64,000 bases of DNA from Deltaproteobacteria bacterium (lineage in GTDB: Bacteria; Myxococcota_A; UBA796; GCA-2862545), in the NCBI GenBank assembly GCA_007693595.1, contig REDI01000031.1, positions 1 through 64,000 on the forward strand, given 5' to 3'. Numbering within the stretch: the stretch's first letter is position 1; each line of letters starts with the position of its first letter. Below, piece after piece: positions 34,315 to 44,432 of this stretch. Below the pieces are notes generated by a model. It was not told where the DNA came from. It saw only the letters and a list, made by a program, of their open reading frames with translations, and ran no database searches. A program made the translations under genes and the position numbers.

Positions 34315-36384
34315 GTGACGAAGAAGGGTTTTCTCCCGTCAGCTCTCCGAACGTTCGCGGTGGTCGGTCATCGCTCCGCCGGAAAGACCTCCCTCTCCGA
34401 CATGCTCCTTCAGCGAGCGGGCGTCACCCGAGCGGTGGGTCGAGTCGACGAGGGCACTTCGCTCCTCGATCACACGCTCGAAGCTCGGCGGGCACGCCAG
34501 ACCTTCGAGCCCTCTTCGGCTTGGATGTCTTGGCGCGACCACCTGCTCTTCTTGATCGACACGCCAGGCGCGCAGGATCTCGCTCATGTCGCGGAGATGG
34601 TGCTCCATCAGGTCGACGGCGCCATCGTCTGCGTCGCGGCGAACGATGGGCTCGCCCATGGCGCGGTGCGCATGCTCGAGGCGCTCGATCACGAGAGCCT
34701 CCCGGCGATCGTCGCGGTCCACCAAGCCGATCGCCCTCACAGCCTCACCCACCTCCTCGAAGATCTCCGGGAGCACACCGATCGCAAGGTGCTTGCACTT
34801 CAGCTCCCCTTCCTCGACGACGACGGACAGTTCGCGGGGGTCGTCGATGTGATCGAGCAGCGGGTCCACCGCTTCGACCCGGATGGCTCGGGTGCGTTCT
34901 CGACCGAGCCCCTCCCCGATCGCCTCCGCGTCGAGGCCGAGGCGGCTCGCGAGGCGCTGATCGAGGCGGTGGCCCTCGAAGACGAAGCGCTGCTGGATCA
35001 CTACCTCGAGTTCCTGGAGCTACCCCTCGATGAGGTGCGACGAGGTCTCGCGGAGGGGGTCAGGGCGGCGGGCTATTTGCCGGTGGTCTTCACCTCGTCG
35101 GCGTTGGTGGCAGGGGGCGAAGCCCTGCTCGATGTCGTGGTGGACCTGCTGCCCGCACCCGTCCAGACGCAGCGCGTCGACGTGCCCGACGACGACATGT
35201 TCACCGCGACCGTCGTCCACACCACCATCGACGATGAGGGCCGACCCTGCGCGCTCTTGCGGGTGTGGTCGGGTAGGGCCTCGGCCTCCACGGCTTGGGC
35301 CCACGGCGAGTCGGGCGAGCGCTTCAAGGTCCGAAAGGGCTTCTCGGTTCGGGGGCCGCGTCGCTCCACGCCGGTCTACCAGGGGCCCGGTGCGCTGATC
35401 GCTACCTGGGATCTGGTCCCGGCCCGTCCTGGAGAGACCGTGACCCACGGCGAGCGCTACGCCCTGCGGCGTCCGCCGCTTCCGCCCGTGATGGTGCGAC
35501 GAGAGCTTGTCCTTCCGCAGAGCGTTCACGTGCGCGACGTGCGGCGGGCGGTGCAGGTGCTCGAGCGTATGGATCACGGGCTCGATGTGGTCGAGCGGGG
35601 CGAGGTCCTACAGCTTCACGCGCGCACGCTGGGTCAGGTCCGCCGCGCCGTCGACTGGATGCGCGAGCGCATGGGGATCCGCGCCGAGGCCCGGCGCCCA
35701 TCGGTCGAGTACCGCGAAGTCCCTGCGCATGGGACCTGGGGAGTCGAAGGCGTACACCTGCGCGAGGTGGGCGGGCTGGTCGAAGAATATGGCCGCTGCG
35801 CGCTGGACATCGACCCCTCCAGCCGGGCCGAGGGGCTGGACTTCACCATCGACGTCGACGACCAAGACCTGCCTCAGCGCTTCGTCGGGGCGGTCTGCGA
35901 TGGGGCGCGTGAAGCAGCCCGCGAGGGACCGCTAGCGGGCTTTCCCGTGATCGGCGCGCGGGTCACCTGTGTCGGAGGGGAGTACGACATCCTGAGCTCG
36001 ACGGAAGATCACTTTCGGATCGCGGGCGCGCTGGCCATGCGCACCGCCCTCAGCCAGACGGGCACCCGCCTCGCGGAGCCTTGGACGGTCGTCGAGATCC
36101 ACGCGCCCGCCGAGGGACTAGGGGCGTTGATCAACGATCTCACCTCTCGTCGTGGTCGGATCCTCGACGTGCAGGTCGCCCGAGAGGCCAAGGTGCAAGC
36201 CCTTTGTCCTGAGCGTGAGACCCACGATCTCGTCGCGAGGCTCAGCGCTATCACAGCGGGTAGAGCTTGGTTTTCCGCGCGTCGTAGCCACTACGATCTG
36301 CTCCCCGACGCCTTGGTGACCGACGCGCTTCGCGACTGCGGCCGGGTGCATGCTCCGTTCGAGCTGGACAAGGTGGGCTCATGA
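34315..36384 (+). CDS. EF-G-like translational GTPase with degenerate G motifs
   Basis: 689 residues from the GTG at 34315 (GAGGTG 6 bases upstream; an alternative GTG at 34306 lacks spacing). The architecture is that of elongation factor G: P-loop GHRSAGKT (residues 18-25), switch I VDEGTSLLDH, DTPG, domain II, and the C-terminal domains IV-V (FTIDVDDQDLPQRFVGAV, EPWTVVEIHAPAEGLGALINDL). Two key features differ: the switch II motif is DTPGA, without the catalytic His of EF-G (DTPGH), and the base-recognition NKxD is replaced by HQAD. It therefore resembles the FusA2/EF-G-like paralogues of unknown function, not the housekeeping factor, and may bind GTP without efficient turnover. Confidence 0.88.
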   Translation: MTKKGFLPSALRTFAVVGHRSAGKTSLSDMLLQRAGVTRAVGRVDEGTSLLDHTLEARRARQTFEPSSAWMSWRDHLLFLIDTPGAQDLAHVAEMVLHQVDGAIVCVAANDGLAHGAVRMLEALDHESLPAIVAVHQADRPHSLTHLLEDLREHTDRKVLALQLPFLDDDGQFAGVVDVIEQRVHRFDPDGSGAFSTEPLPDRLRVEAEAAREALIEAVALEDEALLDHYLEFLELPLDEVRRGLAEGVRAAGYLPVVFTSSALVAGGEALLDVVVDLLPAPVQTQRVDVPDDDMFTATVVHTTIDDEGRPCALLRVWSGRASASTAWAHGESGERFKVRKGFSVRGPRRSTPVYQGPGALIATWDLVPARPGETVTHGERYALRRPPLPPVMVRRELVLPQSVHVRDVRRAVQVLERMDHGLDVVERGEVLQLHARTLGQVRRAVDWMRERMGIRAEARRPSVEYREVPAHGTWGVEGVHLREVGGLVEEYGRCALDIDPSSRAEGLDFTIDVDDQDLPQRFVGAVCDGAREAAREGPLAGFPVIGARVTCVGGEYDILSSTEDHFRIAGALAMRTALSQTGTRLAEPWTVVEIHAPAEGLGALINDLTSRRGRILDVQVAREAKVQALCPERETHDLVARLSAITAGRAWFSARRSHYDLLPDALVTDALRDCGRVHAPFELDKVGS

Positions 36385-36448
36385 GCGGCGTCTCCACGGC
36401 GACCCATCCCGCGACGGCGGGTGAGGTACCGCTGCTCCAAGTTCGGGC

Positions 36449-37525
36449 GTGGGTTATGCTTCGGACGTTCCGGAGCCATTCCGGCTCCTGAGGTGCCTCA
36501 TTCCGACCGGCCTATCCCCTGAACACTGTCTGACTGTCAATGACGCCCATCAGCTCCGTGAGCTCGTTGGGGAGTTCGGGGCCCACCTCAAGCTCATCGA
36601 GCGAGCGTTCGAGGTCCGAGTGCGCCAGCGTGGCGGGGCGATCGTGGTCGATCCAGCGCCCCAAGCGGCGCAGGCGCTGGGTGCGCTGCGGCAGCTCCTC
36701 TATCTGGTGCGCAAGGGGCACGCGCTCCACCCCTCTGACGTCGAGCAGGCACTGCGGATCGTGGGGCGCGATCCAGCGGCCGATCTGGGAGCCTTTTTCT
36801 CGGATACGGTGGTCGTCACCACCAGCGGTCGCTCCATCACGCCCCGCACGGTAGGTCAGCAGAAATATATCGACCTTCTCCGGCGCTTCGACGTCGTCTT
36901 TGGCATCGGCCCAGCGGGAACGGGCAAGACGTACCTCGCGGTCGCCACCGCGGCAGCGGCGCTTCTCAAGGGCGAGGTCAAGCGCATCGTCCTGACCCGT
37001 CCAGCGGTGGAGGCCGGGGAGAAACTTGGTTTTCTTCCTGGAGATCTGAACGAGAAGGTCGACCCTTACCTTCGCCCGCTCTACGACGCCCTCTACGACG
37101 TGCTCGGCCCAGAGCGAACCGCTCGGCTGCTGGAGCGCCAGACCATCGAGGTCGCGCCCTTGGCCTTCATGCGGGGTCGGACGCTGTCAGAGTCCTTCGT
37201 CATTCTCGATGAAGCACAGAACACGACCGTCGAGCAGATGAAGATGTTCCTCACCCGTCTCGGCGAGCGCAGCCGCATGGTCATCACCGGCGATGATACG
37301 CAGGTCGATCTGCCCCGAGGGTCGACCAGTGGCCTGGTCGACGCGGTCCGGGTGCTCGATGGCGTCTCCCGCATCGGCGTCGCTCGGTTCACCTCGGCTG
37401 ATGTCGTGCGTCACCCGCTCGTCGCAGATATCATCGGCGCCTACGAGGTCGATCTCGCTCGGCAGCGAGGGGAACAGGCGGCGGCTGTTCGGAGCGGTCA
37501 GCGAGGTTCAGGAGGAGGTCGATGA
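36449..37525 (+). CDS. phoH: PhoH-like ATPase
   Basis: 358 residues as drawn from a GTG at 36449. The start is uncertain, since no ribosome site is seen and the conserved PhoH region begins near LTVNDAHQL (residue ~28). Walker A GPAGTGKT, Walker B VILDEAQN, and the ARF-TSADVVRHPLV end are family hallmarks. PhoH proteins are cytoplasmic ATPases, probably RNA helicase-like, whose genes often precede ybeY. The stop overlaps the pgpH ATG (ATGA), matching the common phoH-pgpH-ybeY order. Confidence 0.92.
   Translation: MGYASDVPEPFRLLRCLIPTGLSPEHCLTVNDAHQLRELVGEFGAHLKLIERAFEVRVRQRGGAIVVDPAPQAAQALGALRQLLYLVRKGHALHPSDVEQALRIVGRDPAADLGAFFSDTVVVTTSGRSITPRTVGQQKYIDLLRRFDVVFGIGPAGTGKTYLAVATAAAALLKGEVKRIVLTRPAVEAGEKLGFLPGDLNEKVDPYLRPLYDALYDVLGPERTARLLERQTIEVAPLAFMRGRTLSESFVILDEAQNTTVEQMKMFLTRLGERSRMVITGDDTQVDLPRGSTSGLVDAVRVLDGVSRIGVARFTSADVVRHPLVADIIGAYEVDLARQRGEQAAAVRSGQRGSGGGR
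36472..36500 (+). other. Two adjacent hairpins in the phoH 5' region
   Basis: GGAGCC-ATTCC-GGCTCC (36472-36488) is a perfect 6-bp stem; directly after it TGAGGTGCCTCA (36489-36500) is another inverted repeat. They lie between the EF-G-like stop and the conserved start of PhoH, inside the longest phoH frame. They may mark a terminator, an RNA control element, or simply the true leader if phoH starts later. Confidence 0.4.
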
Positions 37526-40083
37526 GCCTGATCCAACACCTCCGGGCCCTTGGGGCCCGCCCCGGGGCCGGCCGGGCTGGGAGTGTCCTGCTCCTCGCGC
37601 TGGCCTGCACTCTGGTCGCGCTGCTGACTATCAACTATGGGGGCAGGAACGTCGAGAAGCTCTCGGTCGGCGATGTCGCGCCTCGGACCGTGCGCGCCGA
37701 TCGGAGCTTTACCTACGCCGACGAAGCGGCCTGGGAGGCACAGAAAGTCGAGGCCGCCGCGAGTGTGCGGCCGGTCTTTCGGCATCAGACCAGCCTGCTC
37801 GAGAGCCAGCGCTCGGCGGTCACCACCGCATTTGCCGATGCGCGCGAAGACCTCTTGGCTGCTTATGCCGACCACGGCCTCGAGGAGCCCACGCTTCAAG
37901 ATCTCCCGGCCGAGGTTCGCAGCGAGATCCGTGAGGTCTTTCGCAAGCGGCTCGGCGTCAACCTGCCCGACGCGAGCATCGACACCCTCCTTCGGTCGGG
38001 CTTGCCGGACGAAGCGCGCGATCTGGCGCTGACCCTGCTCGAGGATGCATCTCGGCGCTTCGTCGTAGCCGATCGCGAAGTGCTCCCGGGCGATCGGGGG
38101 GCGATCACCGTGATCGACGATCTCGGCGAGGAGCGCACCGTGCGAGACCTGGGCACCATCCTGGAGCCGAACGACGTCCGGCGGGAGCTTGAGGTGCGCA
38201 AAGCCGTTCTTCGGAGCGACGCATCTTGGGGCGACGCGGCGGCCGAGGTCGCACGCTCCCTGGTCACGCCCAACCTCTTTCAAGACCTCGACGCCCTCGC
38301 GCTTCGCCGCCAGCAAGCCTCAGAGTCGGTCGAGCCCGCCCAAGTCCTCGTCAAGCGGGGCACCGTGCTCTTCCGCGACGGCGAAGAGCTCGGCGCGGAC
38401 AGCGTCGCTCGGTATCACGCGCTGCAGCGGTCGGTGGGCTCGGTCTTGGGCCTCGAGATCGTGGCCGTTACCTTCTTTCTGGCGCTGGTCATGCTCGCGC
38501 TGGTGCATTTCGGGGTCCACAACCTTCGGAGGTTCAGCCTCTCGGTGCGCGACGTGGCTGCGGTAGGGGCGCTGCTCGTCCTGATGGGCCTGCTGACGCG
38601 GGTAGGGGTGGGGCTCTCGGGGGGGATCGCGTCCCTCGTCAGCTATGGCTGTGAACCCCAGAGCGTGTGGTTCGTGGTGCCGATCGCAGGGGTTCCTATG
38701 CTCGTCCGGCTTCTGGTCGGGGTGAACTGGGCTCTGGTCGCCGGTCTACTCAGCGCGGCGGTCGCCGGGCTGCTGATGGACCTGGATGGGCTGATGGTCC
38801 TGTTTGCGATGATCTCGGCGGTGATCGCGACGGGTGCGGTCGACCACACCCGCGAGCGGCTCGCTGTCCTCAAAGCCGGCCTGGTGGTTGGGAGCGTGAA
38901 CGCCGCCCTGGCGCTGCTCATTCACTTCATTGGAATCTTCTTGGGCGACGGAGCCCCCATCGAGTCCTTGGGGCCTCAGCCCTTGTGGTCGATGGGCTTC
39001 GCGTTCTTAGGCGGCTTGCTCGCGAGCTTTATGGTGCTCGTCCTCATGCCTGTCTTCGAGCGGCTCGGCTTCGTCACGGACTACCGGCTCATGGAGCTCG
39101 CCAATCTCAACCACCCGCTCATGAAGCAGCTCATGCTGCGCGCTCCAGGCAGTTACCACCACTCCGTCGTCGTGGGCTCTCTCGCCGAGGCCGCGTGCGA
39201 AGAGGTCGGCGCCAACGCGCTCCAGACGAGGGTGGCCGCCTACTTCCACGACATCGGAAAGGCCCTCAAGCCTCAGTATTTCGTCGAGAACCAGGGCGCT
39301 GGCACGAGCCGTCATGCAGGCCTCGATCCCCACACCTCCGCCGCGATCATCATCAGCCACGTCACCGACGGTGCGGAACTCGCGCGGCGCTACCGTCTCC
39401 CGAAGCCGTGTCTCGACAACATCTACATGCACCATGGCACGGGCCTGCTGCAATACTTCTACGCCCGCGCCGTCGAGCAGGCCGATGACGAAGAGGTCGA
39501 CGAGTCGGCCTTCCGCTACCCAGGCCCCAAGCCTGATTCCCGAGAGTCCGGCATCCTCATGCTAGCGGATAAGGTCGAGGCGGCGACCCGGACCATCAAG
39601 GAGCCCACCGAAGAGAAGTTCCGATCGATGATCCACGCCATCATCAACTCGGTCATGGCCGATGATCAGTTCGCGAACTGTCCCCTGACCTTCCGAGAGC
39701 TCTACAAGATCACCGATGCCTTCGTGGGGGTCCTGCTCGGGATTCACCATCAGCGCATCGAGTATCCGCAGACGGCCCATCTCTCCGCGAAGCGTCGCGA
39801 TGTGCCTCCACCACCGTCTACGCCCGAGATCATCACCCTTGAGCTGCCCACCGAAGAGCAGCTCCGCCAGCCCTCTCCGGTCCCGGCCCGCCAGGCCTCC
39901 TCCGATCCAGCCCGCCAGCCCTCTCCGGTCCCGGCCCGCCAGGCCTCCTCCGATCCGGCCCGCCAGGCCTCCTCCGATCCGGCCCGCCAGGCCTCCTCGG
40001 GCTCGGCCAGCCGGCCCAGCGACGTGCCTCAGGGCGACTATGAGTCGGTCGAGTACCTCCCTGGGAGCGACTCTGGATCATGA
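37522..40083 (+). CDS. pgpH: 7TM-HD phosphodiesterase (PgpH-type, cyclic-di-AMP)
   Basis: 853 residues. One N-terminal helix (about 20-38), a large extracytoplasmic 7TM-HDED domain (about 50-300), seven membrane helices (about 305-520) and a cytoplasmic HD domain with the catalytic pair H576-D577 in YFHDIGK. Listeria PgpH of this architecture hydrolyses c-di-AMP to pApA. The last ~90 residues are a disordered Arg/Gln/Pro/Ser repeat tail not found in Listeria PgpH. The gene overlaps phoH and ybeY by four bases on each side. Confidence 0.92.
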   Translation: MSLIQHLRALGARPGAGRAGSVLLLALACTLVALLTINYGGRNVEKLSVGDVAPRTVRADRSFTYADEAAWEAQKVEAAASVRPVFRHQTSLLESQRSAVTTAFADAREDLLAAYADHGLEEPTLQDLPAEVRSEIREVFRKRLGVNLPDASIDTLLRSGLPDEARDLALTLLEDASRRFVVADREVLPGDRGAITVIDDLGEERTVRDLGTILEPNDVRRELEVRKAVLRSDASWGDAAAEVARSLVTPNLFQDLDALALRRQQASESVEPAQVLVKRGTVLFRDGEELGADSVARYHALQRSVGSVLGLEIVAVTFFLALVMLALVHFGVHNLRRFSLSVRDVAAVGALLVLMGLLTRVGVGLSGGIASLVSYGCEPQSVWFVVPIAGVPMLVRLLVGVNWALVAGLLSAAVAGLLMDLDGLMVLFAMISAVIATGAVDHTRERLAVLKAGLVVGSVNAALALLIHFIGIFLGDGAPIESLGPQPLWSMGFAFLGGLLASFMVLVLMPVFERLGFVTDYRLMELANLNHPLMKQLMLRAPGSYHHSVVVGSLAEAACEEVGANALQTRVAAYFHDIGKALKPQYFVENQGAGTSRHAGLDPHTSAAIIISHVTDGAELARRYRLPKPCLDNIYMHHGTGLLQYFYARAVEQADDEEVDESAFRYPGPKPDSRESGILMLADKVEAATRTIKEPTEEKFRSMIHAIINSVMADDQFANCPLTFRELYKITDAFVGVLLGIHHQRIEYPQTAHLSAKRRDVPPPPSTPEIITLELPTEEQLRQPSPVPARQASSDPARQPSPVPARQASSDPARQASSDPARQASSGSASRPSDVPQGDYESVEYLPGSDSGS
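39865..40008 (+). repeat. Six 24-base tandem repeats in the pgpH C-terminal tail
   Basis: Six in-frame 24-base units alternate between two variants (beginning CGCCAGCCCTCTCC and CGCCAGGCCTCCTC) and code for R-Q-A/P-S-S/P-D/V-P-A repeats. They are perfectly frame-preserving and rich in Ser and Arg, so the tail is probably disordered and may be a phosphorylation or RNA-binding segment. Confidence 0.9.
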
Positions 40084-40526
40084 CCGATCTCAGTGATCTC
40101 GCACTGGAGCTGCTCGACGAGGCGCTCGACGCGGTCGAGTCTACGGGGCTTGGAGAGGGCTACCTGAGCCTGCGGATCGTGGACGACGCCGAGATCCGAG
40201 CTCTCAACCGCGAATGGAGAGGCAAGGACGCGCCCACCGATGTGCTCTCCTTTCCACAAGATGGCCCGCCGGGCGCGGTGCCGGTACTCGGGGATCTCGT
40301 GATCAGCGTCCAGACGGCCGCGCGGCAGGCGGCGGACCGAGGGCACGAGCTCGATGTGGAGCTGCGGATCCTCCTGGCTCACGGGATCGCGCACCTGCTC
40401 GGGTTCGATCATGAAGACCCATCGAGCGCCCGCGCCATGCGGGACGTTGAGGGGCAGCTCCTGCGGGCCATGCTCGGCGAAGACGCCCCCAAGGGCTTGG
40501 TCGGGCTGGCCTTCGACGGGCCGTGA
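40080..40526 (+). CDS. ybeY: Endoribonuclease YbeY (rRNA maturation)
   Basis: 148 residues, starting in the pgpH stop (ATGA). The zinc site HGIAHLLGFDH is fully conserved, and the preceding NREWRGKDAPTDVLSFP segment is the family signature. YbeY takes part in 16S rRNA 3'-end maturation and 70S quality control. It closes the phoH-pgpH-ybeY run. Confidence 0.96.
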   Translation: MTDLSDLALELLDEALDAVESTGLGEGYLSLRIVDDAEIRALNREWRGKDAPTDVLSFPQDGPPGAVPVLGDLVISVQTAARQAADRGHELDVELRILLAHGIAHLLGFDHEDPSSARAMRDVEGQLLRAMLGEDAPKGLVGLAFDGP

Positions 40527-40566
40527 GCGCGCGCGCACGTTAGGCGGACGCGGCTGAGGAGGCTCC

Positions 40567-41686
40567 ATGTTCGAAGACATCACCGCCGCGCTCTCCCCCG
40601 TCTCCGAGCGCATCGACGCGCTCTGGGGGCACCTTTGACGTAGAGGGCAAGCAGGCCCGGATCGAGGATCTCGATCGCCAGGCGGCCATGCCCGCTTTCT
40701 GGGATGACCCTGCAGCCGCCCAGCGGATTCTGAAAGAAAAGGGGGTCGTCGAGCGCGTGGTTCGCGACTGGAAGGAGGTCTCCCGGCTTCGCGACGATGT
40801 GGCGACCCTCCTGGAGCTCGCCGAGGAGCTGGAGGACGACGATGCCGCCGCCGAGTCGCGCGAGAAGCTCGAGCAGCTCGAGGCCGAGGTCCGCGCCCTC
40901 GAGACCCGCCGCTTGCTCTCGGAGGAGCACGACGCCCTCGACGCCATCGTCGAGTTCAACCCGGGCGCTGGCGGGGTCGACGCGGCCGACTGGGCGCAGA
41001 TGTTGCTCCGCATGGTCACCCGCTGGGCGGAGCGTCGCGGCTTCGCCACCGAGCTGCTCGATCACTCCGACGGTGAAGAGGCCGGAATCCGCGCTGCCAC
41101 CATCGCGGTTCGCGGCCCCTATGCCTACGGCTACCTCCAGTCCGAGATCGGCGTGCACCGCCTGGTGCGGATCTCGCCCTTCGATCAAGCGGCTAGGCGC
41201 CATACGGCCTTTGCCGCCATCTTCGCCTATCCCGAGATCGACGACACCATCGAGGTCGAGATCAACCCGGCCGATGTGCGCATGGAGACCATGCGCGCCG
41301 GAGGGGCCGGAGGCCAGCACGTCAACACCACCGACTCCGCCGTCCGGCTCATTCACGAACCGACCGGGATCGCCGTCAAGTGCTCTGCCGAGCGGAGCCA
41401 GCACAAGAACCGTGACAAGGCCCTGAAGATGCTGAAGGCCCGTCTCTACCAGCTTGAGCTCGACAAGCGCCTAGAAGCGCAGTCCGAGGCCAACGCCCAG
41501 AAGAAGCGCATCGACTTCGGCAGCCAGATCCGAAGTTACGTCCTCCAGCCCTACCAGCAAGTCAAGGACCTCCGCACGGGCGAGGTCAGCTCCGCCATCG
41601 ATCGGGTGCTCGACGGCGAGCTCGATCCCTTCATGGAGTCCTGGCTCGCGGCACGGGCCGAGGGCGAGCTCGAAGCCTCGGGGTGA
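40567..41686 (+). CDS. prfB: Peptide chain release factor 2, with programmed +1 frameshift
   Basis: The gene is split: ATG at 40567 opens 23 codons ending at an in-frame TGA (40636-40638) in the context CTT-TGA-C, preceded three bases earlier by the G-rich GGGGG. A +1 shift at CTT continues at GAC (40637) and runs to 41686, giving 372 residues in all. This is the classic RF2 autoregulation: low RF2 lets the ribosome slip at the UGA that RF2 itself reads. The second part carries the stop-codon tripeptide SPF (RISPFD) and the catalytic GGQ (AGGAGGQHVN), with no missing segment. A scan for single-frame genes would miss the first 23 residues. Confidence 0.95.
40624..40639 (+). promoter_or_regulatory. 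RF2 programmed frameshift site
   Basis: TGGGGGCACCTTTGAC: the internal Shine-Dalgarno-like GGGGG lies three bases upstream of CTTTGAC, the same layout as in E. coli prfB. The ribosome slips from CTT to TTT, skipping the UGA. Confidence 0.93.
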
Positions 41687-41846
41687 TCCCTCGCGCGACG
41701 GGGCGGGCCGAGCGCGTTACCCCCCCGCCGCCAGCGGAGCGGGGCCCTCGCCCGGCCGGTTCCCGACGGGCGGTTCACGGCCTTCGAACTTGCTGAGTTG
41801 TCGTGGATTCTCTGTGGTTTCGTCTCTCGACGTGGTGGGTGAGCCC

Positions 41847-42779
41847 TTGACTGAACAGTCGTCCGAGCCGGTCTCCAGGCTTCGATGGTATCCAGACCGC
41901 GGCTTCGAGCTCGATCTCAACGCCGTCGTTGACGATACGACCTTGACCCTCGTGGCGGTGCCTCTCCCTGCGGACGGCACGGCCGAGCTTCGGAGTCAAG
42001 AGCTCACGCTCGACCCGCTCGAGATCCTCTTCAAGGCTCAGGTCGATCTCGATGGGGTGCCGGGGCAGCTCACTCGGGCCACCATCGAGGTGGTGGTGCT
42101 CGACGGCGAGGAGTTCGTCGTGCTCGACGCCGAGGTCGAAGATGCTGAGACGGGGGATCGGAGCCCCCTCTCGGTTCGCGCTCCTCTCGTCGTCCCCATC
42201 GAAGCGCCCAAGGCCGGGGGCCCCAAGCCCCGGCCCAAGGATGAGTCCGAGCTTGACTGGGAAGACGAAGACACCTTTGAGGCCTACTTCAAGGATCCTC
42301 TCACCCAAGAAGACCCGCTCCCCGTCGGCGCGCCCCGTCGGGCAGATCCCGATCTCGATGGGTCGCCGCCTTCCCAAGCGTCCAAGCGCCCGACGAACCC
42401 AGAGCCGCCCTCTCGAACGCCCACTCAGGAAGCAGGCTTCAAGAGGCTCCTCAGCGCCCTGTTGCAGCAGGGTGAGCCCGAGGAGCCCGACGAAGAGCTC
42501 GGCGAAGGCTTCGATGAGCGAGGGCGCGTGGTGCCCATGGTGAGCGATCCCGCCGATGCGCGAGGCCTGCTCGCCTACCTCGTCGAGCGCGAGCAGCTCG
42601 AGCTCGAAGACGAGTGCACCGTCGACGAGCTCGTCGAGGGTGCGGCCCCGATCTTGGCCTCATCCAAGCCCCCCGCCGCGCGCGCCGAGGCGCTCTCGTC
42701 TTGGTTGTTCAAGCAAGACGAGGTGGCCGAGCTCTACATCGACGACGAGGCCCTGGCCGATCTCATCTCTCAGTGGTGA
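41847..42779 (+). CDS. Acidic protein of unknown function upstream of lysS
   Basis: 310 residues from a TTG at 41847 with GGTGAG just before it; the frame is open to 41790. The N-terminal ~110 residues form a beta-rich domain (RWYPDRGFELDLNAVV, TLTLVAVPLPADG, VVVLDGEEFVVLDAEVED). A long Pro/Asp/Glu-rich linker follows, and the last ~100 residues form a helical acidic domain (LLAYLVEREQLELED, ADLISQW). No signal peptide. No family recognised. It ends two bases before the lysS ATG, so it is in that operon. Confidence 0.65.
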   Translation: MTEQSSEPVSRLRWYPDRGFELDLNAVVDDTTLTLVAVPLPADGTAELRSQELTLDPLEILFKAQVDLDGVPGQLTRATIEVVVLDGEEFVVLDAEVEDAETGDRSPLSVRAPLVVPIEAPKAGGPKPRPKDESELDWEDEDTFEAYFKDPLTQEDPLPVGAPRRADPDLDGSPPSQASKRPTNPEPPSRTPTQEAGFKRLLSALLQQGEPEEPDEELGEGFDERGRVVPMVSDPADARGLLAYLVEREQLELEDECTVDELVEGAAPILASSKPPAARAEALSSWLFKQDEVAELYIDDEALADLISQW

Positions 42780-42781
42780 CC

Positions 42782-44371
<1,590 letters not shown>

Positions 44372-44432
44372 GACTCACACCAGGCCCGGCCGTGCGTTAC
44401 AAGGCCAACCTTGCACGGGCGATGGAGCTGAA

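Noticed and set aside
39865-40008. CRISPR-like repeats
   Set aside because: Contiguous 24-base coding repeats in frame in pgpH without spacers.
40567-40638. prfB as a broken gene because of the TGA
   Set aside because: The CTTTGAC slip site with upstream GGGGG is the normal RF2 frameshift, and the downstream part is intact.
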